Of a stretch of 64,000 bases of DNA, positions 44,198-52,546 are shown piece after piece; position 1 is the stretch's first letter; the number at the start of each line of letters is the position of its first letter. Below the pieces are notes generated by a model, which worked only from the letters and a program-made list of their open reading frames with translations, made no database searches and was not told the origin of the DNA. The DNA comes from an uncultured Opitutales bacterium (GTDB taxonomy: Bacteria > Verrucomicrobiota > Verrucomicrobiia > Opitutales > Intestinicryptomonadaceae). Location: contig URAK01000004.1 of assembly GCA_900545705.1 (NCBI GenBank), forward strand, positions 106,962 through 170,961, written 5' to 3'. Both the position numbers and the translations under genes were made by a program.

Positions 44198-44527
44198 TAT
44201 GACTGCTTCTGTCGCCGCCACCTTCCTTGATAAAGTTTTTTTCGCAGTAAATTAATTCGCAAACTTCATTTCCGCGAGAGCGCGCTTTTTTTTGTATATT
44301 TACTTTTCTGCGGCGCCAGACCTGGGCGCGGCATTTTCAAACTTTTTTTAAATAGAGCAGCGACAATAAAATTTTTTTATAAAGGAATGGATATTTTTTT
44401 TTCTTTATGTTTGATATATAAAACGAAGGTGTTTTTGTAAAAAAATCGTTGACTTATCTTTAACGTTTGCAAAACTATATTTTATATTACAAATTTCTTA
44501 CGGCTAAATCCAATACCTGTACAACTT
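44198..44527. other. 330-bp region between the patatin gene and dhaK
   Basis: Contains a weak terminator-like hairpin CGCG-AGAG-CGCG followed by eight T (44273-44293) and the 16-bp motif at 44409-44424 shared with the iclR leader. It presumably holds the dhaK operon promoter. No gene seen. Confidence 0.5.
44409..44424 (+). promoter_or_regulatory. Shared 16-bp motif upstream of dhaK
   Basis: GTTTGATATATAAAAC, about 105 bases before dhaK, differs at one base from the sequence at 52511-52526 before iclR. It could be an IclR-type operator or a shared AT-rich promoter element. Confidence 0.45.
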
Positions 44528-45535
44528 ATGAAAATGAAAAAATTTTTAAATTCGCCCGAAAATATCACAGACGAGGTTCTCGAAGGTCTCGCGGGTGCTT
44601 ATCCCGACAAAATTAAAATCGAAAACGGAAGAATCGTAGTCCGTGCAAACCCCAAATCAAAAGACAAAGTAGCCGTGATAACTATGGGGGGATCAGGGCA
44701 TGAACCGGCTCTAAGCGGCTTTGTGGGCGAGGGCATGCTCGACGCGAGCGTTGCGGGCGATATCTTCGCGGCTCCAAACGCCGTTTCAGTCCTTGCGGCG
44801 CTCAAAATGTTTAAGGACTACGCGGGAATTCTGCTTGTGGTGCTAAACCATGCGGGCGACGTAATGAGCGCGAATATGGCGCTTAAAATGGCGGCGCGCG
44901 AAAAAATAAACGTGAAGTCGATTCTCGTAGCCGACGATATTTCCGCGGGGCTCGACGCGCCCAAGTCGGAGCGCAGGGGGCTTGCGGGCTGCATTCCGCT
45001 TATAAAAGTCGCGGGCGCGGCGGCGGAGTCGGGCATGGGGCTTGAAGAAGTCCTTGCGGTTGCGGAAAAATTTAACGGGAGAATCGCGACACTCGCCGTT
45101 GCAATGAGCGGCTGTACTCACCCGCAGACCGGCCAGCCCATAACCGAGCTCGGCGACGACGAAATGGAAATCGGCATGGGCCAGCACGGCGAAGGCGGCG
45201 GCGGAAGGGGCAAAATCCTGACTGCCGACGAAACCGCTGAAATCATGTTCGGGGCTCTCTCAAAGGCAGTGTCTTTAAAAGAGGGGGAATCGCTCTTTAT
45301 TATTATAAACGGAGTCGGGGCAACAACCCCGATGGAACTTGCGATAGTATTCCGCGCGGCGAAAAAGTGCGCTGAAAAGATCGGCGCAAAAGTCGTTGGC
45401 GGGATTGTAGACGAAATTCTTACGGTGCAGGAAATGGCGGGATTTCAGATGATTCTTTGCGTTCTCGACGAACAGTCGGCTCGCTTGATAAAAGCGCGCT
45501 CAAATGCGCCTTACTGGACTTGCATAGGAGAGTAG
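44528..45535 (+). CDS. dhaK: DhaK-like ketose kinase subunit
   Basis: A 335-residue protein of the dihydroxyacetone-kinase DhaK family, which binds its ketose substrate covalently on a histidine. Seen: VAVITMGGSGHEPALSGFVGEGMLDASVAGDIFAAPN split over the substrate site, AGDVMSANMALKMA, and the region EIGMGQHGEGG with the substrate-binding His (family GxHGEPG). It lacks a fused ATPase domain, which is supplied by the next gene. The real substrate may be a larger keto-sugar than dihydroxyacetone, given its partner aldolase. It starts with ATG 44528 and ends 5 bases before dhaL. Confidence 0.9.
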   Translation: MKMKKFLNSPENITDEVLEGLAGAYPDKIKIENGRIVVRANPKSKDKVAVITMGGSGHEPALSGFVGEGMLDASVAGDIFAAPNAVSVLAALKMFKDYAGILLVVLNHAGDVMSANMALKMAAREKINVKSILVADDISAGLDAPKSERRGLAGCIPLIKVAGAAAESGMGLEEVLAVAEKFNGRIATLAVAMSGCTHPQTGQPITELGDDEMEIGMGQHGEGGGGRGKILTADETAEIMFGALSKAVSLKEGESLFIIINGVGATTPMELAIVFRAAKKCAEKIGAKVVGGIVDEILTVQEMAGFQMILCVLDEQSARLIKARSNAPYWTCIGE

Positions 45536-45540
45536 CCGCT

Positions 45541-46158
45541 ATGGACTTAACGCTTCAAAAATTAAGGGAAATGTTCGCCGGGGCCGCCTCGGATATATCG
45601 GCAAATGAGCAGTACCTTTGCTCTCTCGATTCGGTTTGCGGCGACGGAGACCACGGTGTTGCAATCCGAGGGGCAATATGCGCGGCTTCCGACGCGCTGA
45701 AATCCGCCTCAAACCTAAAAGACGCGCTCTACGATGCCGGAATGGCGGCCATGGCAAATTCCAACGGCTCGACAAGCACAATTTACGGAACGCTGCTTAT
45801 GGGCGTGTCGGACGGGATTGAAGACGGCGCGGAATCCGTGCCTGCAGCGGGAGTTGCCGCCGCGTTTGAATCGGCTCTCGCGTCTATGCGTGAGGTCGTT
45901 AAGGGAGACGTCGGCGACAAGACTTGCTTCGACGCCTTAATACCGGCGGTTCGCGCCATGGGCGGAAAGCAGGACGTAGCGGAGCTTTTTGAGGCGGCTG
46001 CTTCGGCGGCCGAGGCAGGCGCGAGAAGCACCGAGCAGCTGAGGGCAAAATTTGGGAGGGCGCGCAATCTCGGAGAAAAGTCCGTCGGAACGCTCGATCC
46101 GGGCGCAGTGTCGTGCGCCATGATTTTTGCGGCGTTTGCGCGCGCGTTTTCAAAATAA
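45541..46158 (+). CDS. dhaL: DhaL-like kinase nucleotide-binding subunit
   Basis: A 205-residue all-helical barrel that holds ATP or ADP and phosphorylates substrate bound to DhaK. Seen: the metal/nucleotide motif VCGDGDHGVAIRGAI with its aspartates, MANSNGSTSTIYGTLLMG, and GDVGDKTCFDALIPAVRAM. ATG 45541 is chosen; the longer frame starts inside dhaK. No DhaM or other PTS phosphodonor gene is nearby, so either it uses ATP directly or DhaM is elsewhere. Confidence 0.9.
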   Translation: MDLTLQKLREMFAGAASDISANEQYLCSLDSVCGDGDHGVAIRGAICAASDALKSASNLKDALYDAGMAAMANSNGSTSTIYGTLLMGVSDGIEDGAESVPAAGVAAAFESALASMREVVKGDVGDKTCFDALIPAVRAMGGKQDVAELFEAAASAAEAGARSTEQLRAKFGRARNLGEKSVGTLDPGAVSCAMIFAAFARAFSK

Positions 46159-46177
46159 ATTAAACAGGGAAGATCTT

Positions 46178-47056
46178 ATGCCGGATATGGAAGGAAATAT
46201 TGAAGCCAATAATTTTAACGCGGAAGTGGCGTCCAAAAATACAGGGGCGTTCTTCTTAAAAGGGCTCGGAAATGCGGATTGGGGCATAAAAGCGCGAATG
46301 GCGTCGATTTTTAACCCCAAAAGTGGCAACACAGTCATGCTCGCCTTTGACCACGGATATATAATGGGGCCGACGAGCGGCTTGGAGCGCATGGACATAT
46401 CGATCGTTCCTCTCGTAAAATCCGCCGACTGCATAATGTGCACGCGCGGGGCGCTCAGAAGCGTGATTCCTCCGGAGTCGCGCGTGCCGCTCGCGCTGCG
46501 TTTTAGCGCGGGTTCGACCATTCTCACAGAGCTCAACAACGAGTGCGTCATGTCGATAGAGGAGGCCGTGCGCCTCAACGCTTCGGCAATTGCACCGATG
46601 GTCGCAATCGGCAGCGAGTTTGAGGCCAAAACGATAGAGAATCTCACAAAGTGCGTTGATTTGTCTTCTAGGTACTCAATACCGACACTCGGAGTCACTG
46701 CCGTCGGCAAAAATCTCGTGCGGGACGCCAGATACCTGGGGCTTGCGACGCGCGTTTGCGCGGAAAACGGCGCGAACTTTGTTAAAACCTACTATTGCGA
46801 AGAAGGATTTGAGAAGGTTGTGGCGGGCTGCCCCGTTCCGATTGTGATTGCGGGCGGCAAGAAACTTCCCGAAAACGAGGCTCTCGAACTTGCATACAAG
46901 GCGATATCAAGCGGCGCGCGGGGTGTCGACATGGGGCGCAATATCTTCCAGGCGGAAAATCCCGCGGCAATGTTGGAAGCAGTAAAGGGCGTTGTGCACG
47001 ACGGCTTAAAACCTGCCGAGGCGTTTGACATGTATAAAACTTTATCGAATAAATAA
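46178..47056 (+). CDS. LsrF-like class I aldolase/thiolase (DeoC/FbaB fold)
   Basis: A 292-residue TIM-barrel enzyme very close in sequence to E. coli LsrF, which cleaves phosphorylated autoinducer-2 product (3-hydroxy-5-phosphonooxypentane-2,4-dione). Shared blocks seen: GNADWGIKARMASIFNPK, TVMLAFDHGYIMGPTSGLERMDI, CTRGALRSVIPP, FVKTYYCEEGFEKVVAGCPVPIVIAGGKKLPE (Schiff-base Lys in VKTYY), and GVDMGRNIFQ. No other lsr genes are here. It lies 19 bases after dhaL, with an RBS-like AGGGAAG, so it probably cleaves the product of the Dha kinase. Confidence 0.88.
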   Translation: MPDMEGNIEANNFNAEVASKNTGAFFLKGLGNADWGIKARMASIFNPKSGNTVMLAFDHGYIMGPTSGLERMDISIVPLVKSADCIMCTRGALRSVIPPESRVPLALRFSAGSTILTELNNECVMSIEEAVRLNASAIAPMVAIGSEFEAKTIENLTKCVDLSSRYSIPTLGVTAVGKNLVRDARYLGLATRVCAENGANFVKTYYCEEGFEKVVAGCPVPIVIAGGKKLPENEALELAYKAISSGARGVDMGRNIFQAENPAAMLEAVKGVVHDGLKPAEAFDMYKTLSNK

Positions 47057-47078
47057 GATTTTTTAAGGAGGGAAAAAT

Positions 47079-50000
47079 ATGAAAAAGCTTTTGATTATTC
47101 TGACGGCTTGCATTGCATTGGCCGCCGCCCGCGCGGAGTCCGTATCGTACGACAAGGGATCTTCCTTTGCTGACGCGCTTGAAAAGAATGCAATAAAGTG
47201 CAGGGAAATAAAAGCCAAAGACGCGGCGGCCTTTGCCAAAGACTTCAAGGTATCCGACGTCTACGCCTCCTTCGCATTCCAAAATTGGTTCAAGCGCGAG
47301 ATAAAACTCACCGACCCCACTCAAAACCCCGTAAATCTTAAAACCGCCTTCGACGGGGAATATGTCTGGAAGAAACTCGACTTCAAATTCGGGCAGAGTT
47401 TTGATTTGCAAATATGCAATCCGCGGTATTTTTCAAATTGCATATTTTTCGTGTACTTTACAATAGACGCCGCGCGCGACGCGAAAGTCCCCCTCACAAT
47501 TTCAAGCGGCGGAAAATGCGAGCTCTTTGTCAATTCAAAGCCGGTCGCGACGCTTGACGCGTACGACAATTCAAAAAGCAGGGGATATTTCGACCGCCCT
47601 TCGGCTACCCCACTCAACGGCGAAAGCCGCACGACCGACTTCAATAAATTAGAGCTGAGCCTGAAAAAGGGCGAAAACAAAATCGTCCTAAAATACTTCG
47701 TGTCCGTCGAGAAAAAGCCCGTGCTTTTGTATATGTCCTTCTCAGACGATCCTGCGCTTGATGTAGCCAAAAAAATTGCCAAGGACTATCCGTACGTATC
47801 CGACGAGATTTTTAGGGCGGGAGCCAAGCGCCAGTTCTTGCCGTCGTTGCTGTCGGTTTCCGACAACCGCGCAATTTTAAAGGATTCTCTTTCCATGGCG
47901 CTCGAACGCTCGCTCTTCTCAGCCGGAAAATTTGAAAAACGCCTCGAAAAAATTATGGGCGATCCGTCTGCGGACGCCGAGCGCGTAAAGTTGTTGGAGG
48001 ATATGATTGAAACAAGGCGCGTGGAAAATGAGCTCGGGTACGATATTGCAAACGTGCGCGCGGCAATGGAGGACATGAAAAAATCTTTCCCCGACTACGC
48101 CGGAGATTTCTCAAAACTCGCCGAGTGGGAGAAAAAAATCCCGTCCATAAAAGATGGCCTTTTCAAAAACGACGCGAATGCGAAAGCCCAAGCCGCCGAA
48201 TTTAAAAAATTTGCCGCCCAATCGCTTTTGGCCAATCCTCTCCTTAAAAAACATCCGAAGTGGGCGTACATATTCCGCCCGTGGGGAACGCGGGGCATGG
48301 GGCTTCCGCAAAATTGGCAGGGGAATACGTCGCTCACAAGTGCCGGATGGCACAAGGGCAAGATAAAGTCCCAAGATTTTAAGGACGAACTGTGGATTAC
48401 CGACGACATCTCCAAGCCCGGCGCCGGAAAGCTCGCGCTCGCGCCCAAGAGCGCAGTTGCCGACATAGATGTTTCGTACGACGGCACAAAAATACTGTAT
48501 TCCACAGTGGACGACAAAGTCTGCTGGCAGCTCGACGAATTCGACGTAGCAACGCAAAAAACGCGCAAGGTTTCTCCGCGCCTTTACGACGATATAGACG
48601 CATATGACGGCGCGTACACTCCCGACGGAAAAATAATATTCTGCTCCACCGCCACCCACGTGGGCGTGCCGTGCGTCGAAGGTACAGACTGGGTTGCAAA
48701 CCTCTATTCCATGGACCCCAACGCCGGCTCCGAAAAAGAAATCGACGAGTCGATACGCCAGCTCACCTTCGAGCAGGACGCCGACTGGACTCCGACTATG
48801 CTCGAAAACGGGCGTGTCCTCTACACCCGCTGGGAATATACGGACAACTCGCACTATTTTTCGCGCATACTCATGCACATGAATCCCGACGGAACCGCGC
48901 AGTCGTCATTCTACGGATCGACGAGCTACTGGCCTAACTCGCTTTTCTATTGCCGCCAAATTCCGGGAGACCCAAACAAGTTTGTCGGCATAGTTTCCGG
49001 CCACCACGGCACTGCGCGCAAGGGCGAACTCCACCTCTTCGACGTCTCTAAGGGAACCATAGAGGATAGCGGCAGAGTCCACAAATACCCGTCTTACGGA
49101 AGAGAGTATAAGGCGGAAATAAAGGACAGGCTTGTCGACGGAAAATCTCCTTTGCTTCTGCATCCGTATCCGCTCTCGGAAAAGTATATTATGGCTTCCG
49201 TATTCGCGCACGGAGATTATCCGCAGGGCATTTACCTTGTCGATGCCTTCGACAACATGACGCTCATCGAAAGTACAAACAAGGGTTACCTGTTTGAACC
49301 CGTTCCCGTCGAGCCGCGCAAGCTTCCTAACGAGATTATGGACAAGACCAACCCCGACATAGACTACGGATACGTATTCCTAAACGACATATACCAGGGG
49401 CCCGGTTTGAAGGGTGTTCCGCGCGGAACGGTGAAGGCTCTTAGAATTTTTGAGTATTTTTATTGCTACCGCGAAATCGGAAGCCACGACATAATCGGCA
49501 ACGAAGCATCGTGGGACGTAAAGCGCATACACGGCACTGTCCCTGTCGAGCCCGACGGCTCTGCGATGTTCAAGGTTCCCGCCAATAGGCCGATTGCCAT
49601 TCAGCCGCTCGACGCGGAGGGCAAGGCGCTTGCGCTCATGCGCAGCTGGTTTACAGTCATGCCGGGCGAAACGCAAAGTTGCGTTGGCTGCCATGAGGGG
49701 CAGGGAATGACTCCATCGACGGCTCCCGCAATGGCCGCGAGAAAACGCCCCTCGGAAATAAAGCAGTTTATAGCTCCGGTGCGCGGATACTCCTTCGTAC
49801 GGGACGTCCAGCCCGTTCTCGACCAATATTGCGCGGGCTGCCACAATCCGGATACAAACGCGGACATTCCGAATTTGTCGCGCAAAAATCCCAAGATATG
49901 GAAAAACTTCCCGGAATCCTATCTAAACCTCAGCAAATTTGTGCGCCGCTCAGGGCCCGAAAGCAACCAGCGCCTGCTTTCGCCGCTCGAATTCCACGCC

Positions 50001-51266
50001 GACACGAGCGAACTTATCCAGATGCTTAAAAAGGGGCATAACGGAGTAAAGCTCGATCCCGAGTCGATGTCCGTTCTCATAACATGGGTGGATTTGAACG
50101 TGCCGTGCATAGGAACTTGGAAGGAAATATATCCCGAAGTGAAGTACAACGGCTACGAGCGCAGGAAATTCTTCCTCGCAAAATACGCCAACCGCCACGA
50201 CGATCCCAATGTGATAAATTACGACGGCGGCGTCAGGGAATTTGTAAAGCCTGGCGAGGCTCCGAAACATTCTCAGCCAGCCCCGAAAGCGGAGGGCTTC
50301 CCATTTGGCAAAGAAGAGGCCGGTCGGAAAATTGCCGCTGCCGGACTTCCGAAAGAAATCCTAGTTCCCATGAAAGACGGAGTCCAGATGCGCTTTACGC
50401 TCGTTCCCGCGGGGACTTTCGTAATGGGATCAAACAGCGGATTCTACGACGAAGGTCCCGCAAAAGTCGAAAAGGTCGAAAAACCCTTCTATATGGGGCA
50501 GTTTGAGGTAAGCAACGCCCAATATTCCCTGTTCGACAAATCGCACGATTCCGGCTTCCAGGACAGGCTGTGGAAAGACCATGTCAATCCCGGGTATCCA
50601 TCGAATCTTCCGGAGCAGAGCGTAGTGCGCGTATCTTGGAACGAGGCGCAGGACTTCTGCAAATGGCTTTCGGAAAAGGCTGGCATTGAGGTTTCGCTCC
50701 CCACGGAAAAGCAGTGGGAATGGGCGGCTCGCGCAGGAAGCGCAGACGATTTTTGGTTTGGAAAAGTTGGCGACGACTTCGGAAATTATGAAAACCTTAT
50801 GGATTTCAACGCGAAGAAATTTGCCGTAGGCGGCATAGATCCCCAGCCGAGAGTCCGCCCCGATAAGTTTATAGACAATATGCCCGCCGACAGGCATGTT
50901 GACGACGGGAATCTGCATGCGGTAAAGAGCGGCTCGTACGCTCCAAACGCATTCGGATTGTATGATATGCAGGGCAATGTCGCAGAATGGACGCAGGACG
51001 ACTACACCGAGACTCTCGGGGGAAAGAAAGTCGAAGACCGCAAGGTTGTGCGCGGCGGATCGTGGCGCGACAGAATGAAGTTTGCGCGCGCGTCTCTAAG
51101 GCGCGAATACCGCCCGTGGCAGAAAGTCTACAACGTGGGAATCAGGCTTGTAATCAACGACGCCCAAAAGGCTGCCAAAATATTTAAGAAGGCAGAAGCC
51201 CTCCCCGAATACAAACCCAGGGACACCAAACCTCTGCCTTTGGATTTCCAAGTTGTAAAAAGGTAA
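47079..51266 (+). CDS. Secreted multidomain di-haem protein with FGE-sulfatase domain (HzsA-like)
   Basis: A 1395-residue exported protein. Seen in order: a signal peptide (about residues 1-20); an N-terminal beta-rich domain; a helical stretch (about 230-385); and a beta-propeller-like region from FRPWGTRGMGLPQNWQGN (about 405) with repeats such as DIDVSYDGTKILYST and YDGAYTPDGKIIFCS. Two c-type haem sites follow, CVGCH (868-872) and CAGCH (918-922). The C-terminus is a formylglycine-generating-enzyme/sulfatase-modifying-factor domain (about 1095-1370) with LVPAGTFVMGSNSG, LPTEKQWEWAARAGS and VRGGSWRDRMKFARASLRREY. The propeller-plus-haem part recalls hydrazine synthase alpha-like proteins of PVC bacteria. 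Such FGE-like domains often lack sulfatase-activating activity and may bind ligand. It lies 22 bases after the LsrF-like gene. Confidence 0.8.
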   Translation: MKKLLIILTACIALAAARAESVSYDKGSSFADALEKNAIKCREIKAKDAAAFAKDFKVSDVYASFAFQNWFKREIKLTDPTQNPVNLKTAFDGEYVWKKLDFKFGQSFDLQICNPRYFSNCIFFVYFTIDAARDAKVPLTISSGGKCELFVNSKPVATLDAYDNSKSRGYFDRPSATPLNGESRTTDFNKLELSLKKGENKIVLKYFVSVEKKPVLLYMSFSDDPALDVAKKIAKDYPYVSDEIFRAGAKRQFLPSLLSVSDNRAILKDSLSMALERSLFSAGKFEKRLEKIMGDPSADAERVKLLEDMIETRRVENELGYDIANVRAAMEDMKKSFPDYAGDFSKLAEWEKKIPSIKDGLFKNDANAKAQAAEFKKFAAQSLLANPLLKKHPKWAYIFRPWGTRGMGLPQNWQGNTSLTSAGWHKGKIKSQDFKDELWITDDISKPGAGKLALAPKSAVADIDVSYDGTKILYSTVDDKVCWQLDEFDVATQKTRKVSPRLYDDIDAYDGAYTPDGKIIFCSTATHVGVPCVEGTDWVANLYSMDPNAGSEKEIDESIRQLTFEQDADWTPTMLENGRVLYTRWEYTDNSHYFSRILMHMNPDGTAQSSFYGSTSYWPNSLFYCRQIPGDPNKFVGIVSGHHGTARKGELHLFDVSKGTIEDSGRVHKYPSYGREYKAEIKDRLVDGKSPLLLHPYPLSEKYIMASVFAHGDYPQGIYLVDAFDNMTLIESTNKGYLFEPVPVEPRKLPNEIMDKTNPDIDYGYVFLNDIYQGPGLKGVPRGTVKALRIFEYFYCYREIGSHDIIGNEASWDVKRIHGTVPVEPDGSAMFKVPANRPIAIQPLDAEGKALALMRSWFTVMPGETQSCVGCHEGQGMTPSTAPAMAARKRPSEIKQFIAPVRGYSFVRDVQPVLDQYCAGCHNPDTNADIPNLSRKNPKIWKNFPESYLNLSKFVRRSGPESNQRLLSPLEFHADTSELIQMLKKGHNGVKLDPESMSVLITWVDLNVPCIGTWKEIYPEVKYNGYERRKFFLAKYANRHDDPNVINYDGGVREFVKPGEAPKHSQPAPKAEGFPFGKEEAGRKIAAAGLPKEILVPMKDGVQMRFTLVPAGTFVMGSNSGFYDEGPAKVEKVEKPFYMGQFEVSNAQYSLFDKSHDSGFQDRLWKDHVNPGYPSNLPEQSVVRVSWNEAQDFCKWLSEKAGIEVSLPTEKQWEWAARAGSADDFWFGKVGDDFGNYENLMDFNAKKFAVGGIDPQPRVRPDKFIDNMPADRHVDDGNLHAVKSGSYAPNAFGLYDMQGNVAEWTQDDYTETLGGKKVEDRKVVRGGSWRDRMKFARASLRREYRPWQKVYNVGIRLVINDAQKAAKIFKKAEALPEYKPRDTKPLPLDFQVVKR

Positions 51267-51271
51267 TATTT

Positions 51272-52012
51272 ATGAATAATAAACTCCATAAAATAAAGGT
51301 TATTGCAAGCGCGTTTATGGCGCTGTGCGCTGGTATGGCGGTTATGTCGTGCGCAGATCCGTCGGGAGCTAATAGCTCTGTGGAAAATCAGGCGAAAATA
51401 GCCGGGCAATGCAATTTCAATAAGGATAAGAAAAATATGAAACTTACAAAAGAAATGTTCTATAAAGACGGTAAATTCGACGAGGCTGCCGCAAAGAAAG
51501 CCTATATCGAAATGATGGAAAATCTCGGCTATCCGATAAGCGACAATTTGCGCGAAAATATGTGGGTGTCCGATTTCGCGCTCGGGGATTTCCCTGCGGT
51601 CGGCATGGGCGGGATTTTCTGGGCGCAGGAAAATGAGCACGGCGTTTTCGGTCACGAAATCCTTTTGCTGCCCAACCAGATGCTCATAGAGCACTACCAT
51701 GTGGCGGGCAACGGGCTGCCGGCTAAAAATGAATGCTGGCAGGCGCGCGCGGGCACCTCGTACTGCTTCGGAGAAAACGGAGAAGACGCATCGAAGTATC
51801 CAGATGTAAAAGTTCCCGAAAGCCAGAAAAAATTTATTACCGTAAACAAAGTGTCGGTTGCCGATGCTAAAAAGGGCAATGTGGTATGGATGGGAAGAAT
51901 AGGCGCAAGGCATTATCAGATCGCCGGCCCCGAAGGGGCGGTCGTCACAGAGTACGGAGCTTTCCATTCCAACGACAACAATAGGTACACAAATCCGTCC
52001 GTCGGATTCTAA
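51272..52012 (+). CDS. Cupin lipoprotein, D-lyxose ketol-isomerase-like
   Basis: A 246-residue exported protein. Seen: a lipoprotein signal (AVMSC lipobox, Cys about residue 27), then a cupin core with HEILLLPNQMLIEHYHVAG and LPAKNECWQARAGTSYCFGENG. The metal-site pattern HxH and the PxKxExW segment resemble D-lyxose isomerase and related sugar-binding cupins. Because it carries a lipoprotein signal it should act at the cell envelope, unusual for a sugar isomerase. It is 5 bases after the giant haem protein and ends the operon. Confidence 0.65.
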   Translation: MNNKLHKIKVIASAFMALCAGMAVMSCADPSGANSSVENQAKIAGQCNFNKDKKNMKLTKEMFYKDGKFDEAAAKKAYIEMMENLGYPISDNLRENMWVSDFALGDFPAVGMGGIFWAQENEHGVFGHEILLLPNQMLIEHYHVAGNGLPAKNECWQARAGTSYCFGENGEDASKYPDVKVPESQKKFITVNKVSVADAKKGNVVWMGRIGARHYQIAGPEGAVVTEYGAFHSNDNNRYTNPSVGF

Positions 52013-52027
52013 CCGTGTTTTTCTGCA

Positions 52028-52063
52028 GAGGGCTGCCGGGTTGTAAAAACGTCGGCGGCCCTC
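52028..52063 (+). terminator. Terminator of the dhaK operon
   Basis: Eleven-base arms GAGGGCTGCCG (52028-52038) and CGGCGGCCCTC (52053-52063) with one G-T pair, followed by an AT-rich stretch and then seven T at about 52075. It lies 15 bases after the stop. Confidence 0.8.
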
Positions 52064-52189
52064 ATTTCAATTACATTTTTTTATGGGTACAGCGCTGCTG
52101 AAGGCGGCTTTTGCTCACCGCAATTTGGCGCTTTTGCGCGCGGTGTTTATACGCTAAATTTCCGAATGCCTTACAATACCGCGGCGTTT

Positions 52190-52478
52190 GATGCCTGCTA
52201 CCGCGTTATAAAATTTTGCAGTGTGGCAAGGAATAATATTTTGGACCTTATATAGGTCTTTTTTTTGTGGATTTTGGGGAATTTCGAAAATTTTGCCGTT
52301 TTTATTCTTTGAAATTTAAAACTATAAAAGTTTTTCTTTAATAAATTTTCTATAAAATCCTTGCGAAAGGATTTTTTTGGCTGTGGGTGATGGAAATCGG
52401 CAATTCCGATAGGTTTGCTAAGAGTGTTCATGCAGATTCTATAAAAATGCGGCGCGGTGGAAGGCCGCGTTTTTTTTA
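52190..52478 (+). ncRNA. Region with three successive intrinsic terminators; candidate small RNA(s)
   Basis: Three T-tailed hairpins lie in gene-free DNA. They are GACCT/AGGTC with eight T (52244-52266), AAATCCTT/AAGGATTT with T-run (52355-52378), and CGCGG/CCGCG with eight T (52453-52477). Between the second and third is a further stem ATCGG-CAATT-CCGAT in a purine-rich context. The preceding operon already has its own terminator, so these may end short RNAs or act as leader attenuators for iclR. I recognise no known RNA family. Confidence 0.4.
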
Positions 52479-52510
52479 TTGACTAAAATGACGACTATTT
52501 GATTTGTTGA

Positions 52511-52526
52511 GTTTGATATATATAAC
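52511..52526 (+). promoter_or_regulatory. Shared 16-bp motif upstream of iclR
   Basis: GTTTGATATATATAAC, 20 bases before the ATG, matches 44409-44424 at 15 of 16 positions. It contains TATATA, which may be the -10. TTGACT (52480-52485) lies upstream at a somewhat long spacing. Confidence 0.45.
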
Positions 52527-52546
52527 AAAAAATAGAGAATATTATT

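Noticed and set aside
46178..47056. Complete AI-2 (lsr) uptake operon
   Set aside because: Only the LsrF-like gene is present; LsrK, LsrR, LsrACDB and LsrG are absent from the neighbourhood.
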